Shown: positions 25,240 to 37,783 of the stretch, piece after piece
How the letters are laid out: the number at the start of each line of letters is the position of its first letter
Numbering within the stretch: position 1 is the stretch's first letter
Assembly (NCBI GenBank): GCA_973895155.1
Contig: OZ316892.1
Coordinates: 1,302,001 to 1,366,000, forward strand
Direction: 5' to 3'
DNA: 64,000 bases
DNA from: Marsupella aquatica
Taxonomy: Eukaryota; Marchantiophyta
Made by a program: the position numbers and the translations under genes
Notes under the pieces: generated by a model
What the model was told of the DNA's origin: nothing
The model's database searches: none
What the model saw: only the letters and a program-made list of their open reading frames with translations

Positions 25240-25615
25240 CGTGAAATTTAGATAATTTTATTATTAGATGATATATTTTTAATTTATATTTATATTTATA
25301 TTATTTTATATTCAAGATAATAATTATATTATATATATTAAAAATAATTTTTAATAATTATATTATATATTTTAAATTATATATATTTTAAATTTAATTT
25401 ATAAAATTATTAAATATATTATTAAAAATAATAATAACTTATAAATAAATTTAAAAATATATATAAAATTTAATTTTCTTATAATTAGTAATTATTATTT
25501 AAAAATATTTTTTAATTATTATTTTTATTAAAAATCATCATATTTTTGTCTATTTGAAAAAAATAAAATTAATAATTAATTTTATTTTCAAGATATAATT
25601 TTAGCAAGTCAACAC
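25240..25615. repeat. A/T-only island 1
   Basis: About 370 bp consist almost only of A and T, with short TTAATTA/TATATTT words and no long perfect microsatellite. Two larger islands of the same texture occur at 56515-57590 and 58895-59760. No ORF or origin-like structure can be assigned. Confidence 0.8.
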
Positions 25616-28007
25616 TTTTAGCTCTTTGTTGGGAATCATCTGATCTCACTAAGGAGTACTCTGACATCTGGCCTCAACCCATCCAAAACAAGGACCTTTC
25701 TTCTTCACACACAAGGAACAATAGTTATAGTTAGAAAATATAACTATAATATTTAACCTCATGGGATAAGTATTGACTGTTTCAGTCAAATGTGTGATAT
25801 TAGCCCTAATTAAGCTTGAATATCATCCACTATTTAAAAATAATTAATCCTAGGAATGATCACAACCTTTGTCCCCAAGATTAGAATAAACCTTTCTCTT
25901 TCAGGGCCACCATGGCTTCTTTTTCCCATTTGGGTGGTCTTCTGCTTTCATTGGCTTGTTGGTTCCCCATCCTCGGGGTTCACATGGAATAACATCAAAT
26001 TTGAATATTAAGGGCCAAGGAGTGGATAGACCCCATTTGACATTGTATATGGCTGGCTCGGGGAGGTAATTTCATTATCTCTATTGCTGTTTGAGGTCTG
26101 CGCCAGGACTGTGCGCTTGTGGTGCTGGGAGGTGCTTGGGGGCCTGACTTTCAAGGGCGGGCTGGTTATTTTGGTTGGTGCTGGGATGGGTCCCCGTTGT
26201 GGGGTCTCTGTGTTACTGTGCTGCCCGGGGGAGTTGACTGTCACTGGCCCTTCTGGACCCTGTTGTTGAAGGTTTACCTTTCTGGCCTCTTTGTCGGGCT
26301 GCTTGTTTCCCTCTTGTGTGGGGTTTACATGATCAATATATATTAAAGAAAAACCATTCCAAAGAAAAGTGAGAATAATAGTTGTTTATTATTTTGAGTA
26401 GAGATAAAATTGAAAAGCTTATCCACTTCGGTTGCAATGGTTTATTTAAGCACTTTGTTAATCATTATGAGCAATGGTAGCTTTAGTCAATTTTCATTCA
26501 AACATATTACAATTCATTTTGTGGGAATTGATGTTTAGTGCTTTAGGTATCCAAAAAGAATGCTTGGCCTTAGATAGGTAGCACATAGTGGTCCATGCAA
26601 ACATTTACTTTGATAAATTTCATTAATATTCCTGGAAAACTACTGTAGAAAATGACAAATAGTGCCCAAATAGAATAACTTGTGATTTGTTGAAATCCTC
26701 AGATACAGTTTCTATCCATCTTAGTATACATCCAAATGTTCATATTTGATTGGAGAGCATGTCGTACTTTAGAAGCGATACAATAACATGTAACATATCG
26801 AGCAAGTACTGTGACGAGTTTGTGATGAACTCCTACCACACCAGTCTGCCATCATCTTCTCGGCTTCTCCAGTCCAAAGTGAACTTATTGACGGTCCACT
26901 TGATCCCCGCATGCGCGCATGCTGTCTGTGTTATGTTTATAAAATTGGTCAAAGTGAACGGGAACCGCTACAACCACCAGTGCAGTGATCCATCGACCTC
27001 GCCGGGACCAGTTGGCGCAAGTTCAGCATAGTGTATGATTCTATAAAGCGATATGGTACCGTTAGATTAGTTTTCAGAATAACAAATCCGCGGTTTCTCG
27101 GTTCCATTCCACCTCGTAGCTCACTTTACAGCAACGCACCGTTCCGAGAAAAACGGTAGCGAGTACATTGATAACTGAGTGTCGATTGGCTGCTTTGTCT
27201 GTACGTTAGAGTGGTGGGACATGCCTGGACTGGAGGCAGATGTGAGCATTTGTTCAACGGAAAATAGGCTGTGGCTCAATAATAGATTACAAGCTGTGGC
27301 GCTGTGAGTGGCGAACAAAGATCCTGACCGAAAGTGTACCTTTCTCACAGGAAGCTCCGTTGTAACATGTACGCACATTTGCATTCTATCGAATCTTTGG
27401 GAGAAACAAATATCAAATTAATGCAATGACGGCATGCGAGGCCAAACTGCCAAAGTCCCTCTTCCCGACTCCCGAGCCATCCTTCCCCTATCTCAATCAA
27501 AGAACAAGAAAGTGGTCTTCGTAGAATAGGGACAACGCAAGAAGCTAACTGCTAAGGGTCAGGCAAAAAGAATCTGACGAGGATCCAGCAATGGAGTCTC
27601 CACCCACTACATACTGCGGTCAGTTTGTCACCTGAAGTCCTTGCGCAAACAAACGACGTTTGCCTCAGTGATTGCTGCTAGCAGCCTAGCAACGAATGTA
27701 TGAGTGTCACAGTTTGATTGAAACGAGATATTTCAATGTGGGGCATCCTCAAAAGTCATTGAAGTCATTGAGCAGCTTGATCTCCCTAGCTTTGTTGGAA
27801 CGTGTGTTTCTTGCAAGAAACGCATGCGACTCTTGAACTTGTTTGGCTCTCCTGGGATTTCCAAACAGCTGTTCTACTGAGGTTTCCCATGAACGGAATG
27901 CTGCAGGCGAGCCAGGCCTCGGGTAGAAAACCCCAAAAAATGATAGCACCATAGCACCACCAAGTCAGGCGGACAGTGCAAGGGTATCCACACCAGCATA
28001 TTTTTTA
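25616..28007. other. Intergenic region, nothing assignable
   Basis: A G/T-rich block at 26080-26340 is followed by TATATATTAAAG. It has two overlapping open frames with hydrophobic translations but no known domain. Minus-strand frames at 27121-27384 and 27749-27952 are also unrecognised. The rest is A/T-rich non-coding sequence. Confidence 0.4.
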
Positions 28008-28180
28008 AGTGCTGATTTTCGCCAAATTCCACCTCCCCAAAAAATGTTCGCCACCTTAAATCTAGCTAATATTCCTACTTAAATCTAGGGATATCTGAAC
28101 ATCATGATTCAATTCAGTAAAATCTTATAAAGAATATTCCTAGAATCTTATCCCTTACAGAAGCAAACATTTGCCACACT
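28008..28180 (+). repeat. Dispersed repeat, copy 2 (first copy near 1141)
   Basis: It shares the ordered blocks TTCCACCTCCCCAAAAA, CTTAAATCTAGGGA and ATAAAGAATATT with 1141-1400, in the same orientation. This copy is shorter because the middle portion is missing. No terminal repeats are visible. Confidence 0.5.
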
Positions 28181-28434
28181 GTTAAGAATTAAAAATCCTT
28201 AAAAAATAAGGTGATCCACACCAAAGATTGGTCTGCACAAATGCATAGGCGCCCTCAAAACATGAAAATTGATGTGGGCGGGGTGTTGTGAGTTGTGAGT
28301 TGTGACCCCTCTCAACCCAAAAGTCCTTTGAGTAAGTTTGCCCAATAAGTTGAGTTTTGACCAGAGTGACATATGGTTTTCTACCCCCTAAAAAAATAAG
28401 AGAAAGCTGGTTTGAGAAACCCTAGGGGGGCCTC

Positions 28435-28560
28435 CTGCCTTTGAGATCTTGTCTCCGGTCTCCCTGTGTCATCCTTTTTATGCCTTTTAGATCTTGTCTC
28501 CCTTTGTCACGCTTTTTGTGCCTTTCAGATCTTGTCTCCTTTCTTGTCTCCCTGGATGGC
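28435..28560. repeat. Three-copy degenerate tandem repeat
   Basis: Three units each begin with GCCTTT/GCCTTTT followed by (G/A/C)AGATCTTGTCTCC, at about 28437, 28481 and 28520. They end just before a (TA)n run at 28583-28594. The context could be the 3' tail of a retroelement, but no coding sequence precedes it. Confidence 0.55.
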
Positions 28561-28599
28561 GCTTCTTGTTCTTTAGCACCAATATATATATATATGAAA

Positions 28600-30302
28600 T
28601 GAGTTTTCTGTCAGGTCGGCCGTTCGTACTTCGTAGGGCCTAGAGGGAAAAAGTGTAAAGTTGGTCCAAAGTCCTATGACTCAGATGCCTAACCGGGTAA
28701 GTTCTGCGCAGGTTGAAATTGAGTTTGCTTTCACGACACCATGGTCCATTTTTTCCGCACAGAACATGATTTTGTTGTCTTTGAGCATTGTCATACTTTG
28801 AGCATCTGAGATTTTGGTTTTTCGTATAGGACATAATAATGCTGTCGTTCAGTATTCATACTTTGGCATCGCGTTTCGTAAGGTTTTGCTTAGGTGAAAA
28901 ATTACCCTGTGGGTTATCAAAATTACCAACATACCCTTGCAGCTTAAAAATTGCAAAACTTACATCAATTTGCATGTTTTGATGTGCCCCTCAAAACACA
29001 CACAAACAATTGTTATGCAGGGCAAGCGTGTGTCCAGACTGGCTGACACAAGAACAGAACCTGCTCTAAATGGTTCATAAAAACACTCATCCAAATTCTA
29101 CAAAAGAATGATTACGCATAAGGTAATGATGGTTGGGTATGCATTTTTGCTTGGGTTTTTGCAATGTCATTTTTGCTTTGTGAATAAGTTCTGGTAGAGT
29201 TCTGCTGCTATTATGTTTGAAATGGCGGTGGCTGCACATAGTCTTGCCTCATAGTCTTACATCCATGGTGAGACAAGGGTAGTGCTTTGAGCTAGCAGTG
29301 GAAAAAGAGACCTTTACGGGAGAACATCAATTAGTTTTCTCACAAACATTAAAGTAAGGGTCCACAAAATAATGAATTGTTCTTCTTTAATATCAGAATC
29401 ATTGGGAGGCAAAACACTACGTACCACTACAATCTACTTTATTTTATTTTGGGATCCTTGCACCTTTAGTTATCTCAAAGAAAGTTTGTTTGATGTATCT
29501 ATTATAGATACCATAGTCCTAAAAGCTTTTCCCATACCAATTGGGGAAGGTTACTTAAAGTTAGAGCAACCTTATTAAAGGTTTGTGTACTGTATAATGT
29601 CTTACATCAACCTCCGCAGAAGTTAGAGAATTCAATGTTCCATTGATACCGGCTCCCGAGAGGGAAAAAACTCCTAACTACCAAACGTGCCTGAAACTAC
29701 CAAACGTCAAATTGAAGAAGCTGCTCAGCTCCTGCTTGATATTGACAATTTTCAATGGAGGAAAGATTGAGAGACACATAAATACACGTCATTGAGACCA
29801 CTTAGGCATCTCGGTCTGCACAAGCATCTCGGTCTGCACACAGAATATTAAAATACTTTCACTCTAGATCTAGAAGGACCCCGCCAAACCAATCAGAATA
29901 TGTGTATCTAATAAAAATCGGGAAGCCTTTCAGTAGAATATATAGAGAGAGAGATAGAGAGAGAGGGCCTCAATTATCTCATAAACTAATATTGTTTTTG
30001 GTGCCAATAAAAGGCTGATGTGATGTGCGCAAAGACACTTTCTTATAATAAATATTTGTCATTTGCCATAGTAATCCTCAAAGCCAGTAGTTTAAAAAAC
30101 GAGGAACCAGCAAAAGAGCAATTTGAATTTTTATATAATTCCCACAACTACCACAAGTGCCTGGATTCAACCAGATTCCATCAGTTCCTTCCTCATAGTC
30201 AAGTAACCTGGTCGGTTTATTGGTTGTGCCACTGGCTGTAGCCCAGGAGGTCTTGTGGTCAACCACAAGCCATTTGGTGCCCCGGTACATTTTGGCCAGA
30301 CA
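28600..30302. other. Intergenic region before the Copia element
   Basis: No gene is recognisable. A GA-rich microsatellite sits at about 29941-29967. The five bases AGACA at 30298-30302 are the left target-site duplication of the Copia element. Confidence 0.5.
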
Positions 30303-30646
30303 TGTTAGATATTGCTCTAGTCTTGTGACTCATGAGCTAACTACAGTTAGGCTAACTCGGGTTAGGACTTAGCTATTGTTAGTGGTAGTGTTGTTGTGTA
30401 TATAGTCAGGGCTGATGCCAGACCCTGGTGGAACTTAGGCTCATTGTTACGGAGCTAGTTGAGAGATAGGGAGAGCTTGTGCTGTGGATGCTTGGTATAG
30501 CCGGTCGGCCTAGAGTGCAGTAAAGCTCTTGTGTGTTCCTGTGGACGTAGCCTCATGTGGAGGTGAACCACGTATCTCTCTGTGTCAACTATTGTGCGTT
30601 GGATGGTTCATGGGCTTGCCGTTGCGAATGTCGTCTATGCTCAACA
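30303..30646 (+). repeat. Copia 5' LTR
   Basis: It is 344 bp with TG...CA ends and pairs with 38545-38888. The interior holds the shared block CAGACCCTGGTGGAAC. Confidence 0.95.
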
Positions 30647-30647
30647 A

Positions 30648-30661
30648 GTGATATCAGAGCA
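30648..30661 (+). promoter_or_regulatory. Copia primer binding site
   Basis: GTGATATCAGAGC lies two bases after the 5' LTR end. It is one substitution away from TGGTATCAGAGC, the plant Copia site complementary to the 3' end of initiator methionine tRNA. Confidence 0.85.
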
Positions 30662-31402
30662 TGCCTGGGAGGTGACGAGGTTTTTTTCGTAACAGGTTTT
30701 CCTGCATTCATTGTCGATGGTACATTCGGAGTTTCGTCGCATGAAACTCGAATGTGTGTGGCTTTGCGGATAGGTTAGTGAGAGGGCTTTCTAACGGTGG
30801 TTAGAACTTGCTGATCGGTATCCGTGATGCGGAGGAATCAAAGTTTGCGTCGTTCAGATTTTATTCATGTTCGACGGCTTTTCGGGGGAGAGACCAGAGT
30901 TCGCATTTTTCAACGGTGTGAGCTGTGCGGTGTGGGAGGTGTCGCATGTTGTAGCTCATGTTGAAGGTTGAAGCAAGCTGGTCGTTTCGGTAGCTGGGTT
31001 GCTGTCGAGTTGATACCGAGTGAAACATGACGAGTGGATGTTGAGTTCTGGTTTTTTGACAAGTTATGGTGCTTGTTTTTCCCTGAACCGGGTTACTCGT
31101 CGTGACGTTCAACTCGGAGGAAGAAACGCGAAGTGCTAGGGCTCAACGGAGAGATCGCGGCAAGGCGGTCGTTTTGAGTCCGGGATTGGCACTTGACGCG
31201 GCGGAAGTTCTTACTCTACTGGAGCTGCAGACTATGCCGATGCAATTCGGCAACATTTCCGGTCGGCGGCGTTCACTTTTCTCGTTGGAAACGGCGATTT
31301 GGCACTACAGAAAGGCGAGGTGCAACTGTGACTTAGGGCACAGGGAAAATGACAAATTAAGAAATAGTACTTTGTCCGTAATTTCCGTTGTATTTAGCGC
31401 TT

Positions 31403-31740
31403 GGCTTGTGTGAGTAGTGAGCTCACGACCCACAGGTGGTGAGGTCTTGGCTTGAGTGAGTAGTGAGCTCACAACCCACAGGTGGTGAGGTCTTGGCTTG
31501 AGTGAGTATTGAGCTCATGACCCACGGTCCATGAGGTTTTGATTTGAGTGAGAAGATATCCCACAACCCACGGCTCGTGAGTCATGTGGGTATGCCTGGG
31601 TAGGCATGTACCCACGACCCATGGTCTGTGAGGGGTCTTGATTATTATTGAGTTTGGGGGCGGAAAGCCTACGACCCATGGTCCATGCGACATCATCTTG
31701 GAAGCTTGGCTCGCACCCACCACCCACGGCCTGTGGCCTC
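31403..31740 (+). repeat. Tandem array in the Copia leader, ~46-bp period
   Basis: GAGCTCAC/GAGCTCAT recurs at 31419, 31465 and 31511. Further degenerate units continue to about 31740, each holding a CCCACGG/CCCACAGG core followed by (G/T)GAGG. The array lies between the primer binding site and gag, in the untranslated leader of the element. Confidence 0.8.
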
Positions 31741-31873
31741 TCAACGGATTTTGGTTTTTATTTTTTGTTTTTCAGTGTTTGGACTCCTAGCTTCGTGGGC
31801 TATGCGGCGGTGTTGAGTTTTTTGAGTTTTATGAAAAGTTTCAAAAAAAGACATTTTTTCGTGATTGTTTCAT

Positions 31874-32926
31874 ATGAGTGACTCGGAGAATACTGGAAGA
31901 ATTGGCATCGGTGGAGCTTCAGGATCGCGACGTTCAGACGGAGAGTCAGAGGAGGAGTTGCTACCGTTTGAGGAGGAACTAGTGACACCGGTACGATCAC
32001 CAGTGCGGCCTGCAGTGGAGGAAGCTGTTCTACTACCAGAGCTATCGGTAGTGGGGAAGAAGAGGGAGATGGCTAGATTTGGAGGAGTGAAGTTTGAGGT
32101 GGAAAAGTACGATGGTCGTACTGATTACTTGCTGTGGGAGAAGCAAGTGAAGGGTGTTCTTTGTACAATGGGCTTAGCTCATCTACTCTCTTCGCGAGAG
32201 CAGTATGATGGAGAAGAGGAGATCTCAGAGAAGCAGTGGAGACAAAAGCAGGTGATTGCTGTCAACGCAGTGATGCTATATCTCAAGCCGCACATCATCA
32301 AGCAGCTGGATGATTATGCGGATTGCGCGTCACTATTCAAGGCTCTAAGAGAGAAGTACTACCGGGAAGATGCGTCAGACCGGCTGTACAAGAAGTCTCT
32401 CTTGATGAGCCTCAGGCTCAAGGAAGGGAGCAAGATGTAGGATCACCTGGATGAATTTGACAGTCTTGCGGTGGATCTGTCAAACCTGGGAAAAGGAGTT
32501 GAAGATGAGGATAAGGCCTTACTTCTGCTAAGCTCCTTACCGCCGTCATATCAGGGCTTGAAACAGGTGCTCTTGTATAGAGATCTGAAGTCCATTTCGT
32601 ATAATGAGGTGGTGAGCTCATTAGTGTCTGATGATGCTAAGAAGAAGTTGGGTCAATCACAGACAGCATCTTCTTCTGGCACTGCGCTCAATGTGAACAG
32701 GGGAAGAGCAGCGCAGTGCACGAATGGGCAGAACAGGTTTAGATCTACATCACGCGAGAGATCTAAATCCAAAGGGAAATTGCAAGAGAGGGAGCCTCTT
32801 GCATGTTGAAATTGTGGCAAGCCTGGGCACATGAAAAGGGATTGTCGAGTAAAGGTCCCTACTGCCTCTGCTAACGCGGCATCGAGCTCGCATGAGGTAG
32901 ATTTACTCGATGATGATGACATATTG
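31874..32926 (+). pseudogene. gag: Copia gag (broken)
   Basis: The frame opens at ATG 31874 (MSDSENTGRIGIGG) and runs through a UBN2/gag-like capsid segment (KYDGRTDYLLWEKQVKGVL). It continues to a CCHC zinc knuckle, NCGKPGHMKRDC, near 32813-32848. In-frame stops occur at TAG 32438-32440 (where the family has Q), TGA 32807-32809 (in the zinc knuckle, where an aromatic residue is expected) and TGA 32927-32929. The first two are single transitions from CAG and TGG. Confidence 0.88.
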
Positions 32927-32929
32927 TGA

Positions 32930-34506
32930 TGCCAAGGTTATGCTCTCAACGTAGTGTCAAATCCAAATAGTGATGACTGGATTCTAGATAGTGCATGTAC
33001 TTTTCACATTTGCTCTAGGAGAGATTTTTTCAGTTCTTACACGGTTTCCAACGGGTCAGTGTTGATGGGAAATGGAATCCCATATCAAGTTGTTGGACTT
33101 GGATCTGTTAGATTTTAGATGTTTGATGGTGTTGTGAGAACGGTGAGGATTGTGAAACATATTCCCAGCATGATGAAAAATCTCATTTCACTTGGAGTTT
33201 TAGAAGCAAATGGCCATCAGTGGAGTTCTGCTAATGATGTTCTTCAGGTTTCAACTGGTACTAAAGTTGTATTGCTGGGAAAGAGACATTGCAATCTATA
33301 CGTTTTGGAGGGCAATGTAGTCTGTGATGAAGCCAATGTAACCTTATCTCATGAGGAGACGGCCCAGCTGTGGCACTTCCGTTTGGGCCACATGAGTGAA
33401 AAAGGTTTGGTTATTCTTCAGAAGAAAGGATTATTTTCTAATTTGCAATCTTGTAAGTTGGAATTTTGTGAGCATTGTGTGCTTGGGAAGCAACACAGGA
33501 AACCCTTCGGAGTTGGAACTCACACCAGCAAGGAGGTACTTGAGTATGTACATAGTGATGTGTGGGGTCCAGCCCCTACTCCCTCACATTCTGGACGGTT
33601 ATACTATGTCACGGTCATAGACGATTACTCAAGGTATGTGTGGATATACTTTGTACACAATAAGTCTGATGTTTTTGCCACTTTTAAGGAGTGGAAAGCC
33701 CAAGTAGAGAATCAGACTGGTAATAAGGTGAGATATCTTCGATTGGATAACGGCGGTGAATACAATTTTGGGGAATTTGGAACGTATTGTAAGGTGCAGG
33801 GGATTACCCACCATCTCACAACAAGTTATACTCCTCAATAGAATAGTGTTTTTGAGAGACTCAACCGAACACTATTGGACCGCTCAAGGAGTATGTTGAG
33901 TCAATCATGCTTACCACATGAGTTTTGGGCTGAAGCTGTCAACACTGCAGCTTATTTGGTAAATTTTTCTCCATCCAGTTCTATTGGATTCAAGACGCCA
34001 TTTGAAATGAGGTATGGGCGTCCAGCAGATTATTCACATCTGAGGATTTTTGGATGTGATGCTTATGTGCTTACACCTTCCCAACTTCGATCCAACCTGG
34101 AGTCCAAGTCAAAGAAGTACATTTTCCTTGGCTATCAGAAAGGTGTAAAGGGTTATAGGTTATGGGATCCAATAATCTATAAGCTAATTGTCAGTAGAGA
34201 TGTGTCCTTTAATGAATCCAGATCATCAAAGGAGGGGGAGAGTTCTCAGGACTCCCATACTGACAAGGGGAAATCTCCCATCCCAGACCGGGTTGAGAGG
34301 GAGATTAGTCATGATGTTATTCATGACAGGAGAGATGGAGAAGCTCCGAGCTTGGAGCTGGTTCTTGTGATGGAACAAGAAGAGCAGATTGTTGTTGGGG
34401 TACCTCAGCCAATAGCAGCAACAGATCAGCTTGAGTCATCTACTAGAAGAACTTCCAGTCGTTCTACTAGAGCTCCTACCAGGTATGGTCAATGGGCAGA
34501 CTCATC
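32930..34506 (+). pseudogene. pol: Copia protease and integrase (broken)
   Basis: The protease region shows DDWILDSACTFHICSRR with the catalytic Asp. The pre-integrase zinc-binding segment reads LWHFRLGHMSEKGL followed by CEHCVLGKQHRKPF. The integrase core has HSDVWGP, then RYLRLDNGGEY, and the later Glu in FERLNRTLL, giving the D, D, E triad. The chromodomain-free C-terminal part contains LRIFGCDAYVL and KYIFLGYQKGVKGYRLWDP, as in plant Copia. Stops are TAG 33116-33118 and TAG 33839-33841 (after TPQ, where Q is expected). A Harbinger-type MITE interrupts the frame after 34509. Confidence 0.88.
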
Positions 34507-34509
34507 TAA

Positions 34510-35148
34510 GGCCTCATTCACAATTGGGTGTACCTCGCAGGAACCACTTTCAGGACTCAAAAACATGCTTTTTTAGGGAAAAATGACTTTTGTAACATGG
34601 AAAAATGTTCATCATGATTTTATCTCAAGACATTTAAGTCTAATTTTTTCACAAGACTATTTTACATGGTGTAACCTACCTCACCATGTAGATACATCAA
34701 GTTTTCAACTATTTTAAGGGATCCTGTTATTGATGGCCCTAAATAAGCCAAAATTACTGATTATTTTTGTCCTGTACATAAAGGTTTAGTGTGTGTCACT
34801 ATTTAAGTTTTGAAATATAAGATTATGCTATTAGTATGCATGCTTTGGTAAAATTTCATAGTCTAAAATACATTTTTTAGAGTCCTTTTGAGTCCTGAAA
34901 TGATGTGACCCACTGCGTGACAAGTCCTTTTATCAATCTTTGAAGGACATATAAGGAAAACTTCAAAGTCTCAAATACTAGATAGTTTAATGAATGTTAC
35001 CAACCTATAAGATGTTTATTAAGTATAGTATATCAAATTTTCTATATCATCTCATTACACCCTAAAAATGATATCCTAAAGCATAATAAACTATGATCAC
35101 TTTTGAGTGTGACGTTCCTTTTGGGTCCTCCAATTGTGAATGAGGCCC
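34510..35148. mobile_element. Harbinger/Tourist-type MITE inside the Copia pol gene
   Basis: The 639-bp non-coding insert has terminal inverted repeats GGCCTCATTCACAATTGG on the left and the complement of GGGCCTCATTCACAATTGG on the right. It is flanked by TAA (34507-34509 and 35149-35151), or CTAA if one terminal base is excluded. A TAA target duplication and G/C-leading termini are diagnostic of PIF/Harbinger elements, and the ends resemble those of rice mPing. Removing the insert rejoins the Copia frame without loss, so the boundaries are well defined. It encodes no transposase. Confidence 0.88.
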
Positions 35149-35151
35149 TAA

Positions 35152-36701
35152 GCTAGATGATATTGACATTGCACCTGATGATGATGACATGGCTTTGATC
35201 TTGGAAGAAGGAGAACCTTCTTCATACAGTGAGGCTTGTGCTTCAGAGCAGAAGAATGAGTGGAATGCAGCAATGCAGAAGGAGTTGCAATCTTTGAGTG
35301 ACAACAAGACTTGGGAGCTGGTGGAGCTTCCAAGAGGTCAGCAAGTGGTGGACAGCAAGTGGATTTACAAGTTGAAAGATAGTCCTTCAGAGGGTGGAGA
35401 CAAGATCTACAAGGCAAGGCTTGTTGCCAAGGGGTTCACTCAGGAGAAAGGAGTGGATTACAATTAGGTCTTTTCACCGGTGGCTAAGTATTCCACAATT
35501 CGGATCTTGTGTCAACTTGTTGTATTTTTTAATCTGGTGATGGATCAAATGGATGTTGTTACTGCTTTTCTCTATGGCAACTTGGAAGAGTTGATCTTCA
35601 TGAGACAGCCACTAGGCTTTATGAAGAAGGACCAAGAGACCTTAGTTTGCAGATTGCTCAAGTCCTTGTATGGATTGAAGCAGTCTCCCAGATAGTGGAA
35701 CAAGCGATTTGATGATTTCATGTTTGCTCAAGGTTTTACAATGATGGTGTATGATCCTTGTGTGTATACGAAATCAGTCAAGAATGATGTGTTTGGTTTC
35801 ATCATTCTGGTTATTTATGTGGATGACATGCTGATTGTGGCTAAAGATCAATCTGAGGTTGACAGTCTCAAGGCAAAATTGAGTGTTGAATTCAGGATGA
35901 AGGATCTTGGTAAGGCCAATAGGATCTTAGGGATGGAGATTTTTAGGAACTCTGAGACTGGACAGTTGTACTTGAGTCAAGGCCAGTATGCGAGGAAAGT
36001 ACTTGCACGATTCAACATGGAGAACTGTAAGCCAGTGAGTATTCCTTTAGCTTCACATTTCAAGTTATCATCGGCTTTCTCTCCTACAGATGCTGTGGAG
36101 AAAGGTCTGATGGCTAAGATTCCTTATGAGAAGGCAGTAGGCAGTCTGATGTATTTGATGACTTGTACTAGGCCTGACTTGGCCCTAGCAATGGACAAGG
36201 TTAGCAGATTCATGTCAAATCTAGGGAAGGTACATTGGAAAGCTGTGAAATAGATTTTCAGGTATGTGAAAGGAACACAGGACTATGGATTACTATTTGA
36301 TAACAGATCAGATAGAAAGTTAGTTGGCTATGTAGATTCTGACTATGGAGGCTGTCTGGACACAAGAAGGTCTACAACTGGATTTGTATACACTCTTGAA
36401 GGAGAATGTATCAATTAGAAATCTATCTTGCAGAAGTGTATATCTCTACTACAGAAGTAGAGTATGTTGCAGCAGTAGAAGCAGCAAAGAAAGCAATTTG
36501 GTTGGACAAGTTGATCGCGGAGATGGGTTTAGAGCATGGCAAAATGACTATAAACTGTGATAGTCAGAGTGCTCACCTGGCTGCTAACCAGGTGATGGAT
36601 AGCAGGGTGAAGCACATTGATATAAGGTACCATTTTATTAGGCAAGCAGTGTCTGATAAAACTTTTGAGCTAGTCAAGATTGATGGAAAGCTCAATCCCG
36701 C
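35152..36701 (+). pseudogene. pol: Copia reverse transcriptase and RNase H (broken)
   Basis: Reverse transcriptase motifs in order are [70 protein letters not shown] and the catalytic VIYVDDMLIVA. RNase H follows with VDSDYGGCLDTRRSTTGFVY and RVKHIDIRYHFIRQ. Stops lie at TAG 35465-35467, TAG 35693-35695 (Q expected), TAG 36251-36253 and TAG 36416-36418 (W expected at both). A frameshift near 36450 moves the final RNase H segment to another frame. The frame is then cut by LTR-like element A at 36702. Confidence 0.9.
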
Positions 36702-36784
36702 TATCGTGGGGATTCTTTGTTTAGTAAGTTCCTTCTAAGTATAGCTTAGTAGTATAAGATAGTAGTTTGAATTCTCGCATTAAA

Positions 36785-37125
36785 GTCTATAGTGTGCATG
36801 CTACAGTGTATGATCTACAGTGTGCATGCTACAATGTGCGATCTAAAGTGTGCATGCTACAGTGTATGGTCTACAGTATGCATGCTACAGTGTACGATCT
36901 ATAGTGTGCATGCTATAGTGTACGGTCTATAGAGTGCATGCTACAATACACAGTCTACAGTGTGTAAGCTACAGTGCAAGACCTACAGTGTGCATGCTAC
37001 AGTGCAAGACCTACAGTGTGCATGCTATAGTGTACGATCTACAATATGCATGCTACAGTGTATGATCTACAGTATGCATGCTACAATATACGATCTACAG
37101 TGTGCATGCTACAATGTACTGCATA
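36785..37125 (+). repeat. Tandem array in element A
   Basis: The word GTGCATGCTACAGTGTA recurs about every 28 bp with small changes (TACAGTGTGCATGC... TATGATC/TACGATC). It ends about 110 bp before the TATA box. By position this would be the enhancer part (U3) of an LTR. Confidence 0.88.
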
Positions 37126-37238
37126 CAGTTGCTCCACTCACGTAACTACAGTACTAGCACACTTACTTGCCTTGGATGTGTGACACATGGCTTCCATCCG
37201 TGTGCCATGCTTGATCCGTGTGCTTGAGGTGTGAGCAC

Positions 37239-37248
37239 TATAAATAAA
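37239..37248 (+). promoter_or_regulatory. TATA box of element A
   Basis: TATAAATAAA preceded by GAGCAC. Element B has the identical decamer at 49667-49676 in the same relation to its own array and ORF. Confidence 0.75.
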
Positions 37249-37783
37249 GAGGAGAGGGGCTCTCTCTCCTCACCCCCCATCTTTCATCAACTAAGTTGTG
37301 AAACCTTGAGAATCCATTGGACTTGATGACCTCTTCTATGAATATAACCCTTATAAAGTAGACCCATTCATACACGCTTGCTTAGAGCTTCGGCTCGGCC
37401 AGAGATATTTTGTATGAGTTGGACCTTCAAAGAGTGTTATCATTTGATAGGAGATGGTTATTAAGTCCTAAAGAATTGCAAAGTGCTCAACAATATCTTA
37501 ACATCATGTGCTTCTTTTGGGTGAAACCCTTATGAAATAGACCCACGCATGCACGCTGGCTTGGAGCTTAGCTCAGTCAGTGGTAATTTGTATGCGTTGG
37601 ACCTTCAGATAGTGTTTTCATTCAAAAGAAGATAAACTTATTAAGATAAATATCTGCATGTATATACTTAGAGTTAACTCAATGCATAGTATTTATTTGA
37701 AATGAATGGTCTTTTTGTTGAATGATTCTATATCTTGTCATTAGAATGAATATTAGTTGAGTAGAATATTTGATAGTACGATA

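Noticed and set aside
36785-37125. Regular repeats resembling a CRISPR array
   Set aside because: Units are contiguous, degenerate and without unique spacers, in a plant nuclear context inside an LTR-like element.
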